From: Abditibacteriaceae bacterium
GTDB lineage: Bacteria > Armatimonadota > Abditibacteriia > Abditibacteriales > Abditibacteriaceae
Direction of reading: 5' to 3'
Assembly (NCBI GenBank): GCA_019239895.1
Contig: JAFAZH010000048.1
Coordinates: 116,735 to 180,734, forward strand
Length of the DNA stretch: 64,000 nucleotides
The position numbers and the translations under genes were made by a program. Below, in pieces: positions 1-8,437 of this stretch. Each line of letters begins with the position of its first letter. Position 1 is the stretch's first letter. The notes below the pieces were generated by a model. That model had not been told where the DNA came from and ran no database searches. It saw nothing but the letters and a program-made list of their open reading frames with translations.

Positions 1-2
1 AT

Positions 3-890
3 ATGATGTTGGATATGGGCGAATATATGCAAGAGGTGGGCAGTAGCGCACCCTATTGGAATCCCATTATTCGCATCACCAGCCCCTTTGACGACTTTCG
101 CGCTCGCTTCCCTAAAACCACCCAGGAATCCGCTATCGAATGGCTGACCTGGTGTGAGGATAATCCAAACTCTATCCTCGTCTGTATTGGTCGCGCCCGT
201 GAAAATGCGCGTGCCATGCGCGATGCCATTTCATCCGAGATGTGGGAGCAGATCAACACTACTTACCTGCAATTGAAGGATACCGACCACTCGCAAATCT
301 GGCGTGAAGGTGCCCACTCTTTTTTCGGGCGCATCCGCATGGCCTCGCAGTTATTTCAGGGCTTGGTCGAAACCACTATGCTGCGCGAAGAAGGCTGGCA
401 GTGGATTCAATTGGGTAAATATCTGGAGCGGGCTGACGCCACCACGCGCCTGGTAGACGTGAAATACCATATCCTTTTGCCGTCATTGGATGAAGTCGGC
501 GGCCCGATAGATAACGTGCAGTGGATTGCAGTGCTCAAATCGTGCAGCGCCTACGAAGCCTACCAGAAGCGTAACGTGGCCCGCATTACGCCTTCGCGGG
601 TCGCGGGTTTCTTGGTCTTAGACCACACTTTCCCGCGCGCTGTGCGCTTTTGTTTCGATCAAATTCGCCTCTCCCTGCGCTCTATTTCCGTTGAGCATGG
701 CTTGTTGGAAGAAAGGTCGCCGGAAATTATCGCCTCGCATGTGCGCCACACGCTCGATCAAACCACCATGACGGGCATTATCCAGTCTGGATTGCACCAA
801 AATATGATCCAGTTGCAGGATTATTGTGGCGAAATCTCCCAAAAAATCACCCAAACCTACTTTCAAGGTGCATTACGGCACGCAGCTTGA
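3..890 (+). CDS. Alpha-E domain protein (DUF403/COG2307), 5' end outside window
   Basis: All-helical alpha-E protein, a family of unknown biochemistry usually found beside a circularly permuted ATP-grasp protein (COG2308), transglutaminase-like proteins and the Anbu peptidase; this set has been proposed to make or modify a peptide. The reading frame is open at the window edge, and the usual N-terminal stretch of roughly 20-25 residues (about MLSR...Y..R..ERA) is missing, so the true start lies upstream. Visible family features are the LGKYLERADATTRLVDVKYH helix near residue 137, the SCSAYEAYQK segment and the FLVLDHTFPRAVRFC segment. Two transglutaminase genes and Anbu follow on the same stretch, so the ATP-grasp partner is expected just left of base 1 (inference). 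Confidence 0.85.
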   Translation: MMLDMGEYMQEVGSSAPYWNPIIRITSPFDDFRARFPKTTQESAIEWLTWCEDNPNSILVCIGRARENARAMRDAISSEMWEQINTTYLQLKDTDHSQIWREGAHSFFGRIRMASQLFQGLVETTMLREEGWQWIQLGKYLERADATTRLVDVKYHILLPSLDEVGGPIDNVQWIAVLKSCSAYEAYQKRNVARITPSRVAGFLVLDHTFPRAVRFCFDQIRLSLRSISVEHGLLEERSPEIIASHVRHTLDQTTMTGIIQSGLHQNMIQLQDYCGEISQKITQTYFQGALRHAA

Positions 891-892
891 GA

Positions 893-972
893 TAATTTTG
901 AGTTGTGAATTTTGAGTGATGAATTTCTAACTGATGAAAATTCAAAACTCAACATTCAAAATTCAGAATTTG
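893..972. repeat. AT-rich imperfect inverted repeat
   Basis: Iterations of TTTTGAGTT / AATTTTGAG on the left are mirrored by AAAATTCAAAACTCAA on the right, giving an imperfect hairpin that fills the gap between the alpha-E gene and the first transglutaminase gene. There is no clear ribosome binding site for the next gene inside it. Confidence 0.5.
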
Positions 973-976
973 CTTT

Positions 977-1936
977 ATGCTCATTACCACCTTACACGAA
1001 ACGACTTTCGAGTATGATAGCCCAATTCGTGGCACGTTTACAGAAGCGCGGCTGTGGCCCGTGAGTGATAACTGGCAAACCTGCCACCAATTCTCTTTAA
1101 GTGTTGATCCATTGCGCCCTTTGGCCGAAAGCCGCGACTACTATGGCAATATGGTGCTGAATTTCAATATCATGCCGCCGCACCGCCGGGTGGTGGTCAC
1201 AGGGCATTCTGTGGTGGAGACGCACCGCAACCCATTCGCGCCGCGCCCGCTGCTGGCGGAGTTTGAGACACGACGAGCACACCTGGATTATCTGGGTTTC
1301 GATGGCCCAGTCGAGTGCGTCCCAGAATTGCAGGAGTTAGCTAATACCGTGGGACTAAATCAGGGGATCGTCCAAGCACAGCGGATGAGCCAGAGCCAGA
1401 CAATGGGCACCATGATGCAGCGCCAGAGCCTGGGCACTGATCTTTTTGAGGCTGTGCAAGCTCTTAATACTCTGATTTATGAGCATTTCACCTATGCGCC
1501 GATGAGCACTCATGTACATACCAAAATTTCCGAGGTTTTTACTGGGGGTAAAGGCGTATGCCAGGATTTTGCCCATGTCTTCATCGCTGTGTGCCGCTGG
1601 GTGGGTTTGCCCGCCCGCTATGTCAGCGGCTATTTAGTGACGGGCCGCTCGCGCTCGGCAGCAGGCGCATCCGCCTCGCACGCCTGGGCCGAAGTTTTGC
1701 TGCCTGGTGATGGTTGGTATGAATTCGATCCCACCAATAACCTTTTAGCCAATGATTATTACATTAAGTTAGCGATGGGCCGCGATTACCGTGATGTGCC
1801 ACCCACCCGTGGCGTCTATAATGGCCGTGGCATCCAAAGCCACTTGAGCGTGCGGGTGCATACCATCGTCGAGGACGATGATATAGGAGGGACGCGAGAA
1901 GAAGGCCGCGTCGCAGCCCATGAATTAGTGGGTTAA
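977..1936 (+). CDS. Transglutaminase-like cysteine peptidase family protein, copy 1
   Basis: 319-residue cytoplasmic protein (no signal peptide) with the bacterial transglutaminase N-terminal domain (about residues 1-85) followed by a papain-like transglutaminase core. The catalytic triad is visible: Cys195 in GVCQDFAH, His235 in SHAWAEV and Asp251 in EFDPTNN. Such proteins cleave or form amide bonds. In this neighbourhood (alpha-E, Anbu) they are thought to act on the peptide made by the neighbouring ATP-grasp enzyme; that role is predicted, not shown. The ATG at 977 has no good Shine-Dalgarno, but the protein starts exactly like family members (strand LHETTFEYDSP). It is co-directional with alpha-E, with an 86-bp gap. 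Confidence 0.88.
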   Translation: MLITTLHETTFEYDSPIRGTFTEARLWPVSDNWQTCHQFSLSVDPLRPLAESRDYYGNMVLNFNIMPPHRRVVVTGHSVVETHRNPFAPRPLLAEFETRRAHLDYLGFDGPVECVPELQELANTVGLNQGIVQAQRMSQSQTMGTMMQRQSLGTDLFEAVQALNTLIYEHFTYAPMSTHVHTKISEVFTGGKGVCQDFAHVFIAVCRWVGLPARYVSGYLVTGRSRSAAGASASHAWAEVLLPGDGWYEFDPTNNLLANDYYIKLAMGRDYRDVPPTRGVYNGRGIQSHLSVRVHTIVEDDDIGGTREEGRVAAHELVG

Positions 1937-2004
1937 GCTACCTCCTGCTAATGGTAGAAGAACTTTAAGCAGGAATAGCAAGAAGGTAAGAAGTTAATTG
2001 AGTT

Positions 2005-2157
2005 AGGACTTACGCAAAAGCTATCACGGCAGAGTGTCATTCCGAGCGAAACGCAGTGCAGTCGAGGAATCTTGAGATGCCTTCTCCCGCTTTCACGCTA
2101 AAGATTCCTCGACTTCGTTGCACTCCGCTCGGAATGACACTCTGCGCATAAGTCCTA
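2005..2157. mobile_element. MITE-like element, copy 1 (AGGACTTACGC termini)
   Basis: Long hairpin with termini AGGACTTACGC and GCATAAGTCCT plus one base, and inner arms TGTCATTCCGAGCG...GAGGAATCTT / AAGATTCCTCG...CGGAATGACA. It is flanked by the direct repeat TGAGTT at 1999-2004 and 2158-2163, read here as a 6-bp target-site duplication. There is no coding capacity. Copy 2 at 23250-23432 has the same ends and the same geometry (6-bp duplication, one extra base on the right). It separates the two transglutaminase genes. Confidence 0.8.
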
Positions 2158-3119
2158 TGAGTTGCAAAATCGTACAGCAAAATAGACCAATTATTTTACC
2201 CAATTTTTCAGTTATGAATCCAGAAGCCATGCACCAATTAGAAGTTGACGAGCGGTTTCTTTCGCCCCGTCCGTTACCAGATTATGTGCCGCCTGCCAGT
2301 GGCCTGCTAACGCTAAAAGTCGGTTGCGAATTCCGTTATCATGTCCCGTGGTCTACCCCCACTGTTATGCAGGTCGAGCCGCGGCGCGATGGGCCGCACC
2401 GCATTTTACAGGAGAAGTGGGAGACTACACCCGCAATTCCCTTGCATGAATATCTTGATAGTTTTGGCAATCGCTGCCGTCGCTTTACCATGCCAACGGG
2501 TGATGTCACCTTGCGCTATGATGCCTTAGTCGAAGTGACCGCCGCACCCGACGAAGTTGACCTCACTGCCCGCCAGTTACCAGTCGAAGAGATACCTGAT
2601 GAAATTTTGGTCTACACTTTGCCGAGCCGCTATTGCCTCTCCGATACCCTCTCTGATACCGCCTGGCAGCTATTTGGCAATAGTGAGATGGGTTGGGCGC
2701 GGGTGCAAGCGGTGTGCGATTGGATTTACCAAAATATCATTTATAAGAGCGGTAGCAGCAACGCTTTTACTACCGCCTTTGAGGTCTATGAGCAACGCGC
2801 TGGCATCTGCCGCGACTTTGCGCACATGGGCGTCACGCTCTGCCGCGCCTTGAACATCCCGGCCCGCTACGTGTTCGGCTACTTTCCCGATGTTGGCGTG
2901 GTGGCACCGGATATTGCAATGGACTTTCACGCCTGGTTTGAGGTTTATCTAGATGGCCGCTGGCGACCCTTCGATGCCCGCCATAATATCCCCCGCATTG
3001 GCCGCGTCCCCATAGCTCGTGGCCGCGATGCTGTTGACTGCGCGATGGTCACCACTTATGGCCCGGCCACGTTTCAAAGCATGATCGTGTGGTCGGATGA
3101 TGTGAGTGAAGCCAGGTAA
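2157..3119 (+). CDS. Transglutaminase-like protein, copy 2
   Basis: Second transglutaminase-core protein, 320 residues if started at the ATG at 2157. From that start the triad is Cys218 (AGICRDFAH), His258 (DFHAWFEVY) and Asp273 (PFDARHN). It differs from copy 1 in the N-terminal domain (residues about 45-150). The start is uncertain: an ATG at 2118 lies inside the upstream MITE and is unlikely; the ATG at 2157 is created at the MITE junction (without the insertion the codon there would read TTG); the ATG at 2214 (MNPEAMHQLEV) is a third option. None has a clear Shine-Dalgarno. Tandem divergent transglutaminases are common in Anbu loci. Confidence 0.85.
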   Translation: MSCKIVQQNRPIILPNFSVMNPEAMHQLEVDERFLSPRPLPDYVPPASGLLTLKVGCEFRYHVPWSTPTVMQVEPRRDGPHRILQEKWETTPAIPLHEYLDSFGNRCRRFTMPTGDVTLRYDALVEVTAAPDEVDLTARQLPVEEIPDEILVYTLPSRYCLSDTLSDTAWQLFGNSEMGWARVQAVCDWIYQNIIYKSGSSNAFTTAFEVYEQRAGICRDFAHMGVTLCRALNIPARYVFGYFPDVGVVAPDIAMDFHAWFEVYLDGRWRPFDARHNIPRIGRVPIARGRDAVDCAMVTTYGPATFQSMIVWSDDVSEAR

Positions 3120-3458
3120 AAACACGGGCGATTTCAACTTGCAACAGCGCCGTGGAGGGTACGGGCATATCGTAAACCGCATGGGCTGTAATATAAAGTT
3201 CCACACCTCAAGCATAACAAATAGATGTTGCATGAATGTTGCGGGGTTATTTAAGGGGAACCTACCCCTATCCTCCACCCCACAAGAGAGCATATTCTGC
3301 TATCTTGGGCACCTGACATTCGCATTAGCAGTTAAGGCGTGCTCCTAGCATAACCACAGCACCATGCATAGAGCATAGCGACAGCAAAGAACCAGTGATA
3401 CTCGCAACTTGATTAGGAATCCGCTGTCTTATCCAGTCAACACTGGAAGAAGAAGCAT
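3120..3458. other. Intergenic region, no gene seen
   Basis: 339 bp between the second transglutaminase and the exported STN-like protein. Short reading frames cross it, but none has a start signal or recognisable product. A GGGG...CCCC-rich stretch near 3243-3290 could pair weakly. It probably holds the promoter of the downstream gene, but I cannot point to one. Confidence 0.4.
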
Positions 3459-3980
3459 ATGAATAAGCGATTAGTTGCGGTTGCGACTGCTACGTTGGCA
3501 ACTACCTACTTAAACTTGCCCTGTTTGGCCCAAAACTCTAAATTGGGAACTCCTGCCCACCCTGTTACTCAGGCCGCGCTCGGCCAGTTTCAGATTGCGT
3601 CTTCGCCACACTCAGGCTCCGTCTTCATGGATGTTAATCACGCCCAGGCTCTACCTTTGCTGCGAACTATGGTGCAGCAAATTCAGCGTAAAATTATCCT
3701 TAGTGATGAAGCCACAGTGACACTCCAAAAGACAACTATCTTTACGCCGCACCCAACCGAAATCAACGTGGATCAGTTTATCAGGGAGATGGCCAAGGCA
3801 AACGGATTATCGTGGGGTAAAGTTGGCCAGGATACTTATCTGGTGGTGTTAAACAATTCCCCCTCGAAGCCGGATTTACCCAAGACTAACGAAGTGCCGC
3901 CAGCATCCAAGACGGGACCTAAATCGGAGCCTCGACAAGCGCCGCTCGATGGTTATTTCTGGCTCTTGTCCCCAAGGTAG
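3459..3980 (+). CDS. Small exported protein with STN (secretin N-terminal)-like domain
   Basis: 173 residues. An N-terminal Sec signal peptide is clear: basic start MNKR, hydrophobic core, cleavage plausible after CLAQ (about residue 25). Residues about 55-130 show the layout of the short secretin/TonB N-terminal domain: a VNHAQALPLLRTMVQQI helix, a strand pair with VTLQKT, an INVDQFIREMAKANGLSW helix and a closing strand GQDTYLVVL. The C-terminal 40 residues are proline- and lysine-rich and probably disordered. STN domains occur in secretins and TonB receptors, but here the domain stands alone, so a periplasmic adaptor role is a guess. Start chosen at ATG 3459 with GGAAGAAG upstream. It lies between the transglutaminases and the convergent Anbu gene. 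Confidence 0.6.
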   Translation: MNKRLVAVATATLATTYLNLPCLAQNSKLGTPAHPVTQAALGQFQIASSPHSGSVFMDVNHAQALPLLRTMVQQIQRKIILSDEATVTLQKTTIFTPHPTEINVDQFIREMAKANGLSWGKVGQDTYLVVLNNSPSKPDLPKTNEVPPASKTGPKSEPRQAPLDGYFWLLSPR

Positions 3981-4060
3981 TGCGGTAGGTGTTTAGATTT
4001 TGCTGCTCCTTCCCTAAATCCAGCGTTCCCCCTCGATAGCAGAGCGAAGACAGACAGAGG

Positions 4061-4813
4061 TTATTCGCCAGCAACAGGAAATTCTAACTCTGGCATAGTC
4101 TTCGCCAGTTCCGCCAGGCCCGCACTCCAACGCTGGCGAATGGTTTTCAAGTAGTCGTTACCTTCTTCCAGGCGAATCTGGTGGCACACTCTCAAAGCAT
4201 CTTTCTCATAGCACAAAATATCAATGGGGGGGCCAACGGAAAGGTTACTTTTCATGGTCGAGTCCATTGAAAGCGCACCAAACTTCACAGCGTCCCGCAG
4301 GCTCATTTCAGAGGTAAAGCCACGATCTAAAATAGGCTTGCCATATTTTGACTCGCCAATCTGCAAAAATGGCGAGTCGGTATCCGCGTGCATGATATTG
4401 CCCTGCGGGTAGATGTAGTAAATCTGATGCGGCAAAGTGCCAATTTGCCCGGCGACCAGGAAGTGGATATTGAAGCGAAAGTCGTCTTTCTCCAGATAGG
4501 CGCGATCCAGCTTATCCACTTCGCGGATTTTGCTACCAACATAGCGGGCCGTCTCAAAGAGCGAAGGCTGATTCATCAGATGACGCGTGTCATGCGCTGC
4601 TTTGCCAGCCTGAATATCTTCCTCAATCAGCTCCAGCACCGTGTGCGTAAGCGAGAGATTGCCCGAACTGAGCAGGCAGATCACGCGGTCACCCGGCGCT
4701 TCAAAGACGTGCATTTTGCGATGCACGGCGATGTTATCCATGCCCGCATTGCTGCGCGAATCGGAAAGCAGCACAATACCTTCTCGGCAGTAAAGTCCTA
4801 AACAATAAGTCAT
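4061..4813 (-). CDS. anbu: Anbu-type proteasome-like peptidase
   Basis: 250-residue Ntn-hydrolase of the Anbu (ancestral beta-subunit, HslV-related) family. It opens MTYCLG, so the nucleophile Thr2 is exposed once Met is removed; SDSRSNAGMDNI and the HVFEAPGDRVICLLSSGNLSL strands follow, all typical of Anbu. Family length is about 240-250, so it is full length. Anbu forms open helical oligomers and is expected to be cytoplasmic. It is encoded convergently to the transglutaminase/STN genes but within the usual Anbu-alpha-E-transglutaminase neighbourhood. Upstream (4814-5078) is a divergent promoter region shared with the rhomboid gene. Confidence 0.92.
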   Translation of the reverse strand: MTYCLGLYCREGIVLLSDSRSNAGMDNIAVHRKMHVFEAPGDRVICLLSSGNLSLTHTVLELIEEDIQAGKAAHDTRHLMNQPSLFETARYVGSKIREVDKLDRAYLEKDDFRFNIHFLVAGQIGTLPHQIYYIYPQGNIMHADTDSPFLQIGESKYGKPILDRGFTSEMSLRDAVKFGALSMDSTMKSNLSVGPPIDILCYEKDALRVCHQIRLEEGNDYLKTIRQRWSAGLAELAKTMPELEFPVAGE

Positions 4814-5078
4814 AAGTAAAAATTAAAGGCAATAATCCTGGCTGGCCTTGCCAGCATGGTACAAAAGTTATACTTTGCAACAGAGTCCCTGAGTAGTGGC
4901 GCGTAGTATGGCTTAATGTAACCACTATGACAAGAGCAGCAATGAGTCAAAGACTAGCCTCATTGCCAAGTGTAGAAACAAAGCCAGTATACTAGCCACA
5001 GCGCGACTTCTTTTTACTTTTCGCTTTGATTATGAGATAAAATAAGTTGCATCCATCTCGACCCGGAGAACACTTGCT

Positions 5079-6746
5079 ATGCCCCCACTGTTTGGTGTTT
5101 TATTCGCTACTCCCTTATTAGGATTAGTTGTCCTCATTCAACTCTTCTTTTCAACCGCCTTTATTCCCTATAAGGTTGAGCGACCCACCCGGCGCGTGCC
5201 CTATTTTACCTATGGGCTGATTGGTGTCAATGTGTTTATCTTCTTTGTGACCGTATTAATCGCCAACGTCAATTTAGGGGCGGATCACATTGAGGGCGCT
5301 AAAGCCAAACAAACTCTAATGGATAAATATGGTGCCAATGCGGAGAAAACAGCTCTCGATCAAGCCGATAATGCGAAGGGCTTTCAACAGTTATGGCAAA
5401 TTCAGCACGCGAACTCCTCTTATGTATTAGAACCCCATTACTCAGTGCTTAACATCTTTGCCTATCGTCCTGCGGAACCTTCATTCTTCGGAAAAATTGT
5501 AGGTCTTTTTGGCAGCATGTTTTTACATGGCGGGTTACTCCACCTGGCGGGCAATATGTTGTATTTGTGGGTGTTTGGACGCGCTCTGGAAGAAGAGTTA
5601 GGGCCTCTGATCTTCGCCGGGGCTTATCTATTAAGCGGCGTTGCAGCGACTTTGCTTTATCACATTATGATTATGCAATTCACACCGCAATCCGCAGGTT
5701 TGCCGCTCACGGGAGCTTCCGGGGCTATCGCAGGGGTACTTGGCTTGTTCGCGCTGCGTTTTTATCGCACGCCGGTGAATATCTTCTATATCCAGACGGT
5801 CAGTCTCGTCATAGTGCTGGTGGTGTCGGCCATAGCAGGGGTTATCTGTGGGTTATTGTTAGGCATCGTTGGCTTTGTCCTCGGCTTTTTTGGTGTCTGG
5901 ATTGGCTTCCTGATCTACATGCGCAAGACCGCCTTCGGCACCTTTAAGATTCCTTCGGCCTGGGCTATTGGCATCTGGCTCCTGGTGTTCAACCTGCTGC
6001 CCGGTATCGTAGACCTCTTCCAAGTCGGCAAGCAGGGCGGCACGGCGCACTGGGCGCACATTGGCGGCTTTGTTTTGGGCATGATCTATGCCTTGCTAAT
6101 CGGTTCCAAGGAAGAAGGCCAGGTCGAATATATGCTGGAAGATGCCCAGAAAGCCTTAGCCAGTGGCAATACCGAGAACGCGGTCTCTTTTTCCGAGAAC
6201 CTGTTGCAACGCGAGCCAAATAACGCGGGGGCCTATGAAGTTATCGCCAAGTCCTATGACCGCACCAATAATGAAGATGCTGCTCTGGATAACTACGAAT
6301 TAGCCATCAACCGTTACATTCAAAGTGGTGAGCGCGAAAAAGCAGCACAACTTTACCTGGATGCTTTACGCAAGCACACCCACTTTATTCTGGGGCCGGA
6401 ACAACAACTCATTGTGGGCAACCAGATGGCGAAAGATAGTGACTTTCAAAACGCGGCAGAAACCCTCGTCAAAATTCCTTACACTTTCCCGGAAGCGCCC
6501 GAAGGTGAAGTTAGTTTGCTGCGTAGTGCCCAACTCTATCTGGAGCATTTAAAAGACCCCCAAATGGCGTCTCAACTGCTCGCAATGTTCATGCAACGCT
6601 ATCCCGACACCCACTGGATGCCGCAAGCCGAACGCGCCCTCAAAATCGCCCAATTTCAACTTAGCCAACCAGAAGATGGCGCAGGGGAGTTAGGACTGAC
6701 AGGGCCAGTCGCAGCACCACCTGCGCCCACCCGACCTCGACCATAA
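5079..6746 (+). CDS. Rhomboid-family intramembrane serine protease with C-terminal TPR domain
   Basis: 555 residues. Residues 1-350 form a multi-pass rhomboid domain. Catalytic Ser214 lies in LTGASGA and catalytic His327 in HWAHIGG; the HGGLLHLAGN motif (about 152-161) supplies the oxyanion/asparagine region. A large non-membrane insert (about 65-140) lies between the first two membrane segments. Residues about 350-535 are soluble helical TPR-like repeats (AQKALASGNTENAVSF, then AYEVIAKSYDRTNNEDAALDNYELAI). Rhomboids cut transmembrane helices; the TPR tail probably presents or recruits substrates (inference). GGAG precedes the ATG by about 10 bp. It is divergent from Anbu and probably a separate transcript. 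Confidence 0.9.
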   Translation: MPPLFGVLFATPLLGLVVLIQLFFSTAFIPYKVERPTRRVPYFTYGLIGVNVFIFFVTVLIANVNLGADHIEGAKAKQTLMDKYGANAEKTALDQADNAKGFQQLWQIQHANSSYVLEPHYSVLNIFAYRPAEPSFFGKIVGLFGSMFLHGGLLHLAGNMLYLWVFGRALEEELGPLIFAGAYLLSGVAATLLYHIMIMQFTPQSAGLPLTGASGAIAGVLGLFALRFYRTPVNIFYIQTVSLVIVLVVSAIAGVICGLLLGIVGFVLGFFGVWIGFLIYMRKTAFGTFKIPSAWAIGIWLLVFNLLPGIVDLFQVGKQGGTAHWAHIGGFVLGMIYALLIGSKEEGQVEYMLEDAQKALASGNTENAVSFSENLLQREPNNAGAYEVIAKSYDRTNNEDAALDNYELAINRYIQSGEREKAAQLYLDALRKHTHFILGPEQQLIVGNQMAKDSDFQNAAETLVKIPYTFPEAPEGEVSLLRSAQLYLEHLKDPQMASQLLAMFMQRYPDTHWMPQAERALKIAQFQLSQPEDGAGELGLTGPVAAPPAPTRPRP

Positions 6747-6880
6747 CGTTTGCAGCCAGCCATTTTCTCCTGGTGTGGTCAAATTGCTGTAAAATATGTC
6801 ATTGCAGGTCGTTAACGTGTACATCAATAAAGATTGTAGACGTAGCAGATGTAGAAATTCCGTAAAAGGAGAACACATCC

Positions 6881-7756
6881 ATGCAAGACCCAGGCACCAA
6901 CCCACCGCAGCAACCGTTTGACCCGACGCACATTCCTGCACAGTCACAATGGTCTACCCCACCCGGCTCACCGCCTCCTGGCGGCCCCGGCTATACAGGC
7001 GGTTTCTCGCCTCGTCCCCAGATTAGTTTCGATGTCATTGGCCAGGCATGGGGAATGATACAACAGCAAATGGGCATCTGGATTCCTGCGATGCTTGTTT
7101 TTGCGGTTGTCATGGGCATCATTGTCGGCATTTCCACGGTTATAGCTGGTGGTCTGAGCGGGCCAGTGACACCCCCGATGCCAGGTCAGCCATTCCCCAC
7201 CCGCTCACCCAGTGGGGCAGGCATAGGAGTGCAATTGCTGTTTGGCTTAGTGCAGCAAATTGTTGCGTTCATGATGTTGGGTGGCATGTATCGCATGGCG
7301 CTTAAGCAATTGCGCGGCCAGGTTCCCTCCATCGGCGACCTCTTCAGCGCCACCGATGTTTTAGGCTCCTTAGTAGTCGCTGGCATTCTCACCGCTTTAG
7401 CGACCTATGCCGGGCTGTGTGTCCTGTGTGTTGGGGCACTGATAGTGCAGGGACTATTGATGTTCACGGTGCCCCTAATCGTGGATAAGCAAATGGGAGC
7501 GATAGACGCGATGAGCACCAGTTGGAACACGCTCAAGGGCGAGGCGCTTATGGCCGCACTCTTTTATTTCGTGATAACTCTCGTTGCTGGAATCGGAGCG
7601 ATTCTTTGCGTTATTGGCGTCTTGTTTACCGCGCCTATGGCCATAATTTCTGTCGCCATCCTCTACAATAACTATTTTATGGGGCCATCAACTCCAGTTG
7701 CTTCCAGTTTTACTGACACCTATCCGCCACCACCGATTCCTGAACCACGCGGTTAG
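6881..7756 (+). CDS. Polytopic membrane protein with Pro/Gly-rich N-terminus
   Basis: 291 residues. Residues 1-45 are a proline/glycine/glutamine-rich cytoplasmic tail. Beyond it are about four to five hydrophobic helices: IWIPAMLVFAVVMGIIVGIS near 67, IGVQLLFGLVQQIVAFMML, VVAGILTALATYAGLCVLCVGALIVQGLL, and FYFVITLVAGIGAILCVIGVLF. Between helices is the motif MYRMALKQLRGQVPSIGDLF, the K.LRG..PS..DLF pattern of many bacterial membrane proteins of unknown function. AAAGGAG sits 10 bp before the start. It is followed by the DUF2752 gene. I do not recognise a specific function. Confidence 0.7.
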   Translation: MQDPGTNPPQQPFDPTHIPAQSQWSTPPGSPPPGGPGYTGGFSPRPQISFDVIGQAWGMIQQQMGIWIPAMLVFAVVMGIIVGISTVIAGGLSGPVTPPMPGQPFPTRSPSGAGIGVQLLFGLVQQIVAFMMLGGMYRMALKQLRGQVPSIGDLFSATDVLGSLVVAGILTALATYAGLCVLCVGALIVQGLLMFTVPLIVDKQMGAIDAMSTSWNTLKGEALMAALFYFVITLVAGIGAILCVIGVLFTAPMAIISVAILYNNYFMGPSTPVASSFTDTYPPPPIPEPRG

Positions 7757-7831
7757 AACAGCTTTTTGAAGTCACTAAAGAATGTCAGGCGCTAATGTGG
7801 TTGGGCAGAGGTATAAGTTTGACGGCGCGTT

Positions 7832-8284
7832 ATGAGTGACTTTCCATCGCATCTTCCCAGCAGGCAACCTCTCTCGCTCCTTGATCGCCTATTGCCTTCC
7901 TCGATAGCGCCTGGCATTCTACTTATTGCCTGCTTATTACCGCCACCTCATAACGGCACAATTGCAGGGCTGCCCTCGTTTTGCATGTTCTATCGCCTTA
8001 CTGGTCTGCCCTGTCCCGGCTGCGGCATGACACGGGCGGTCGTTTGCTGCGCTCATGGGCTGTGGAGTGAAGCTGTTTTCTACCACCCATTGGGGCCATT
8101 ATTCTTTATGGCATTAGTGGGTATTGCCCTCGCGCCCCTGATAAGGTCTTTATGGCCCCGCCATCCGTTTAAACTTGCGGTTGGGACGAAGCGGTGGTTT
8201 TATCAAGGCATAACCTATGTCGGGGCTTTTCTGTTGCTTACGGTGTGGACTTTAAGACTTAAGGGAATGTTGCCGGGGCCATAG
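7832..8284 (+). CDS. DUF2752 family membrane protein
   Basis: 150 residues with about three membrane segments. The family hallmark is present: LTGLPCPGCGMTRAVVCCAHG, with its CPxCGMTR motif, followed by EAVFYHPLGPL. DUF2752 proteins are small inner-membrane proteins of unknown function. The cysteines could bind metal or form a redox pair, which is conjecture. It follows the previous membrane protein by 75 bp and probably shares its transcript. The stop codon directly abuts an inverted repeat shared with the end of ftsK. Confidence 0.82.
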   Translation: MSDFPSHLPSRQPLSLLDRLLPSSIAPGILLIACLLPPPHNGTIAGLPSFCMFYRLTGLPCPGCGMTRAVVCCAHGLWSEAVFYHPLGPLFFMALVGIALAPLIRSLWPRHPFKLAVGTKRWFYQGITYVGAFLLLTVWTLRLKGMLPGP

Positions 8285-8285
8285 G

Positions 8286-8437
8286 GCCGGGCATTGAAAT
8301 ACCCGGCGGGAAGGCTAAAGCCAACCGTCCTCACGGACGGCTCTAACCGCTACTCTATCCTTGTAGCATCCTAACCGTGTGGCGTCCGGCAGGACGCTTG
8401 GCCGCAGGTCTCCCCGCCGGGTATTTCAATGCCCGGC
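8286..8437. repeat. Long inverted repeat, GCCGGGCATTGAAATACCCGGC family, copy 1
   Basis: It fills the whole gap between two convergent stop codons. The outer arms are GCCGGGCATTGAAATACCC and the inverse GGGTATTTCAATGCCCGGC; internal GC-rich hairpins include AGGCTAAAGCCAACCGTCC and a CGTCCGGCAGGACG core. Close relatives are at 15246-15431 and, with other tips, at 48197-48333. It probably acts as a bidirectional terminator or RNA stabiliser. Confidence 0.85.
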
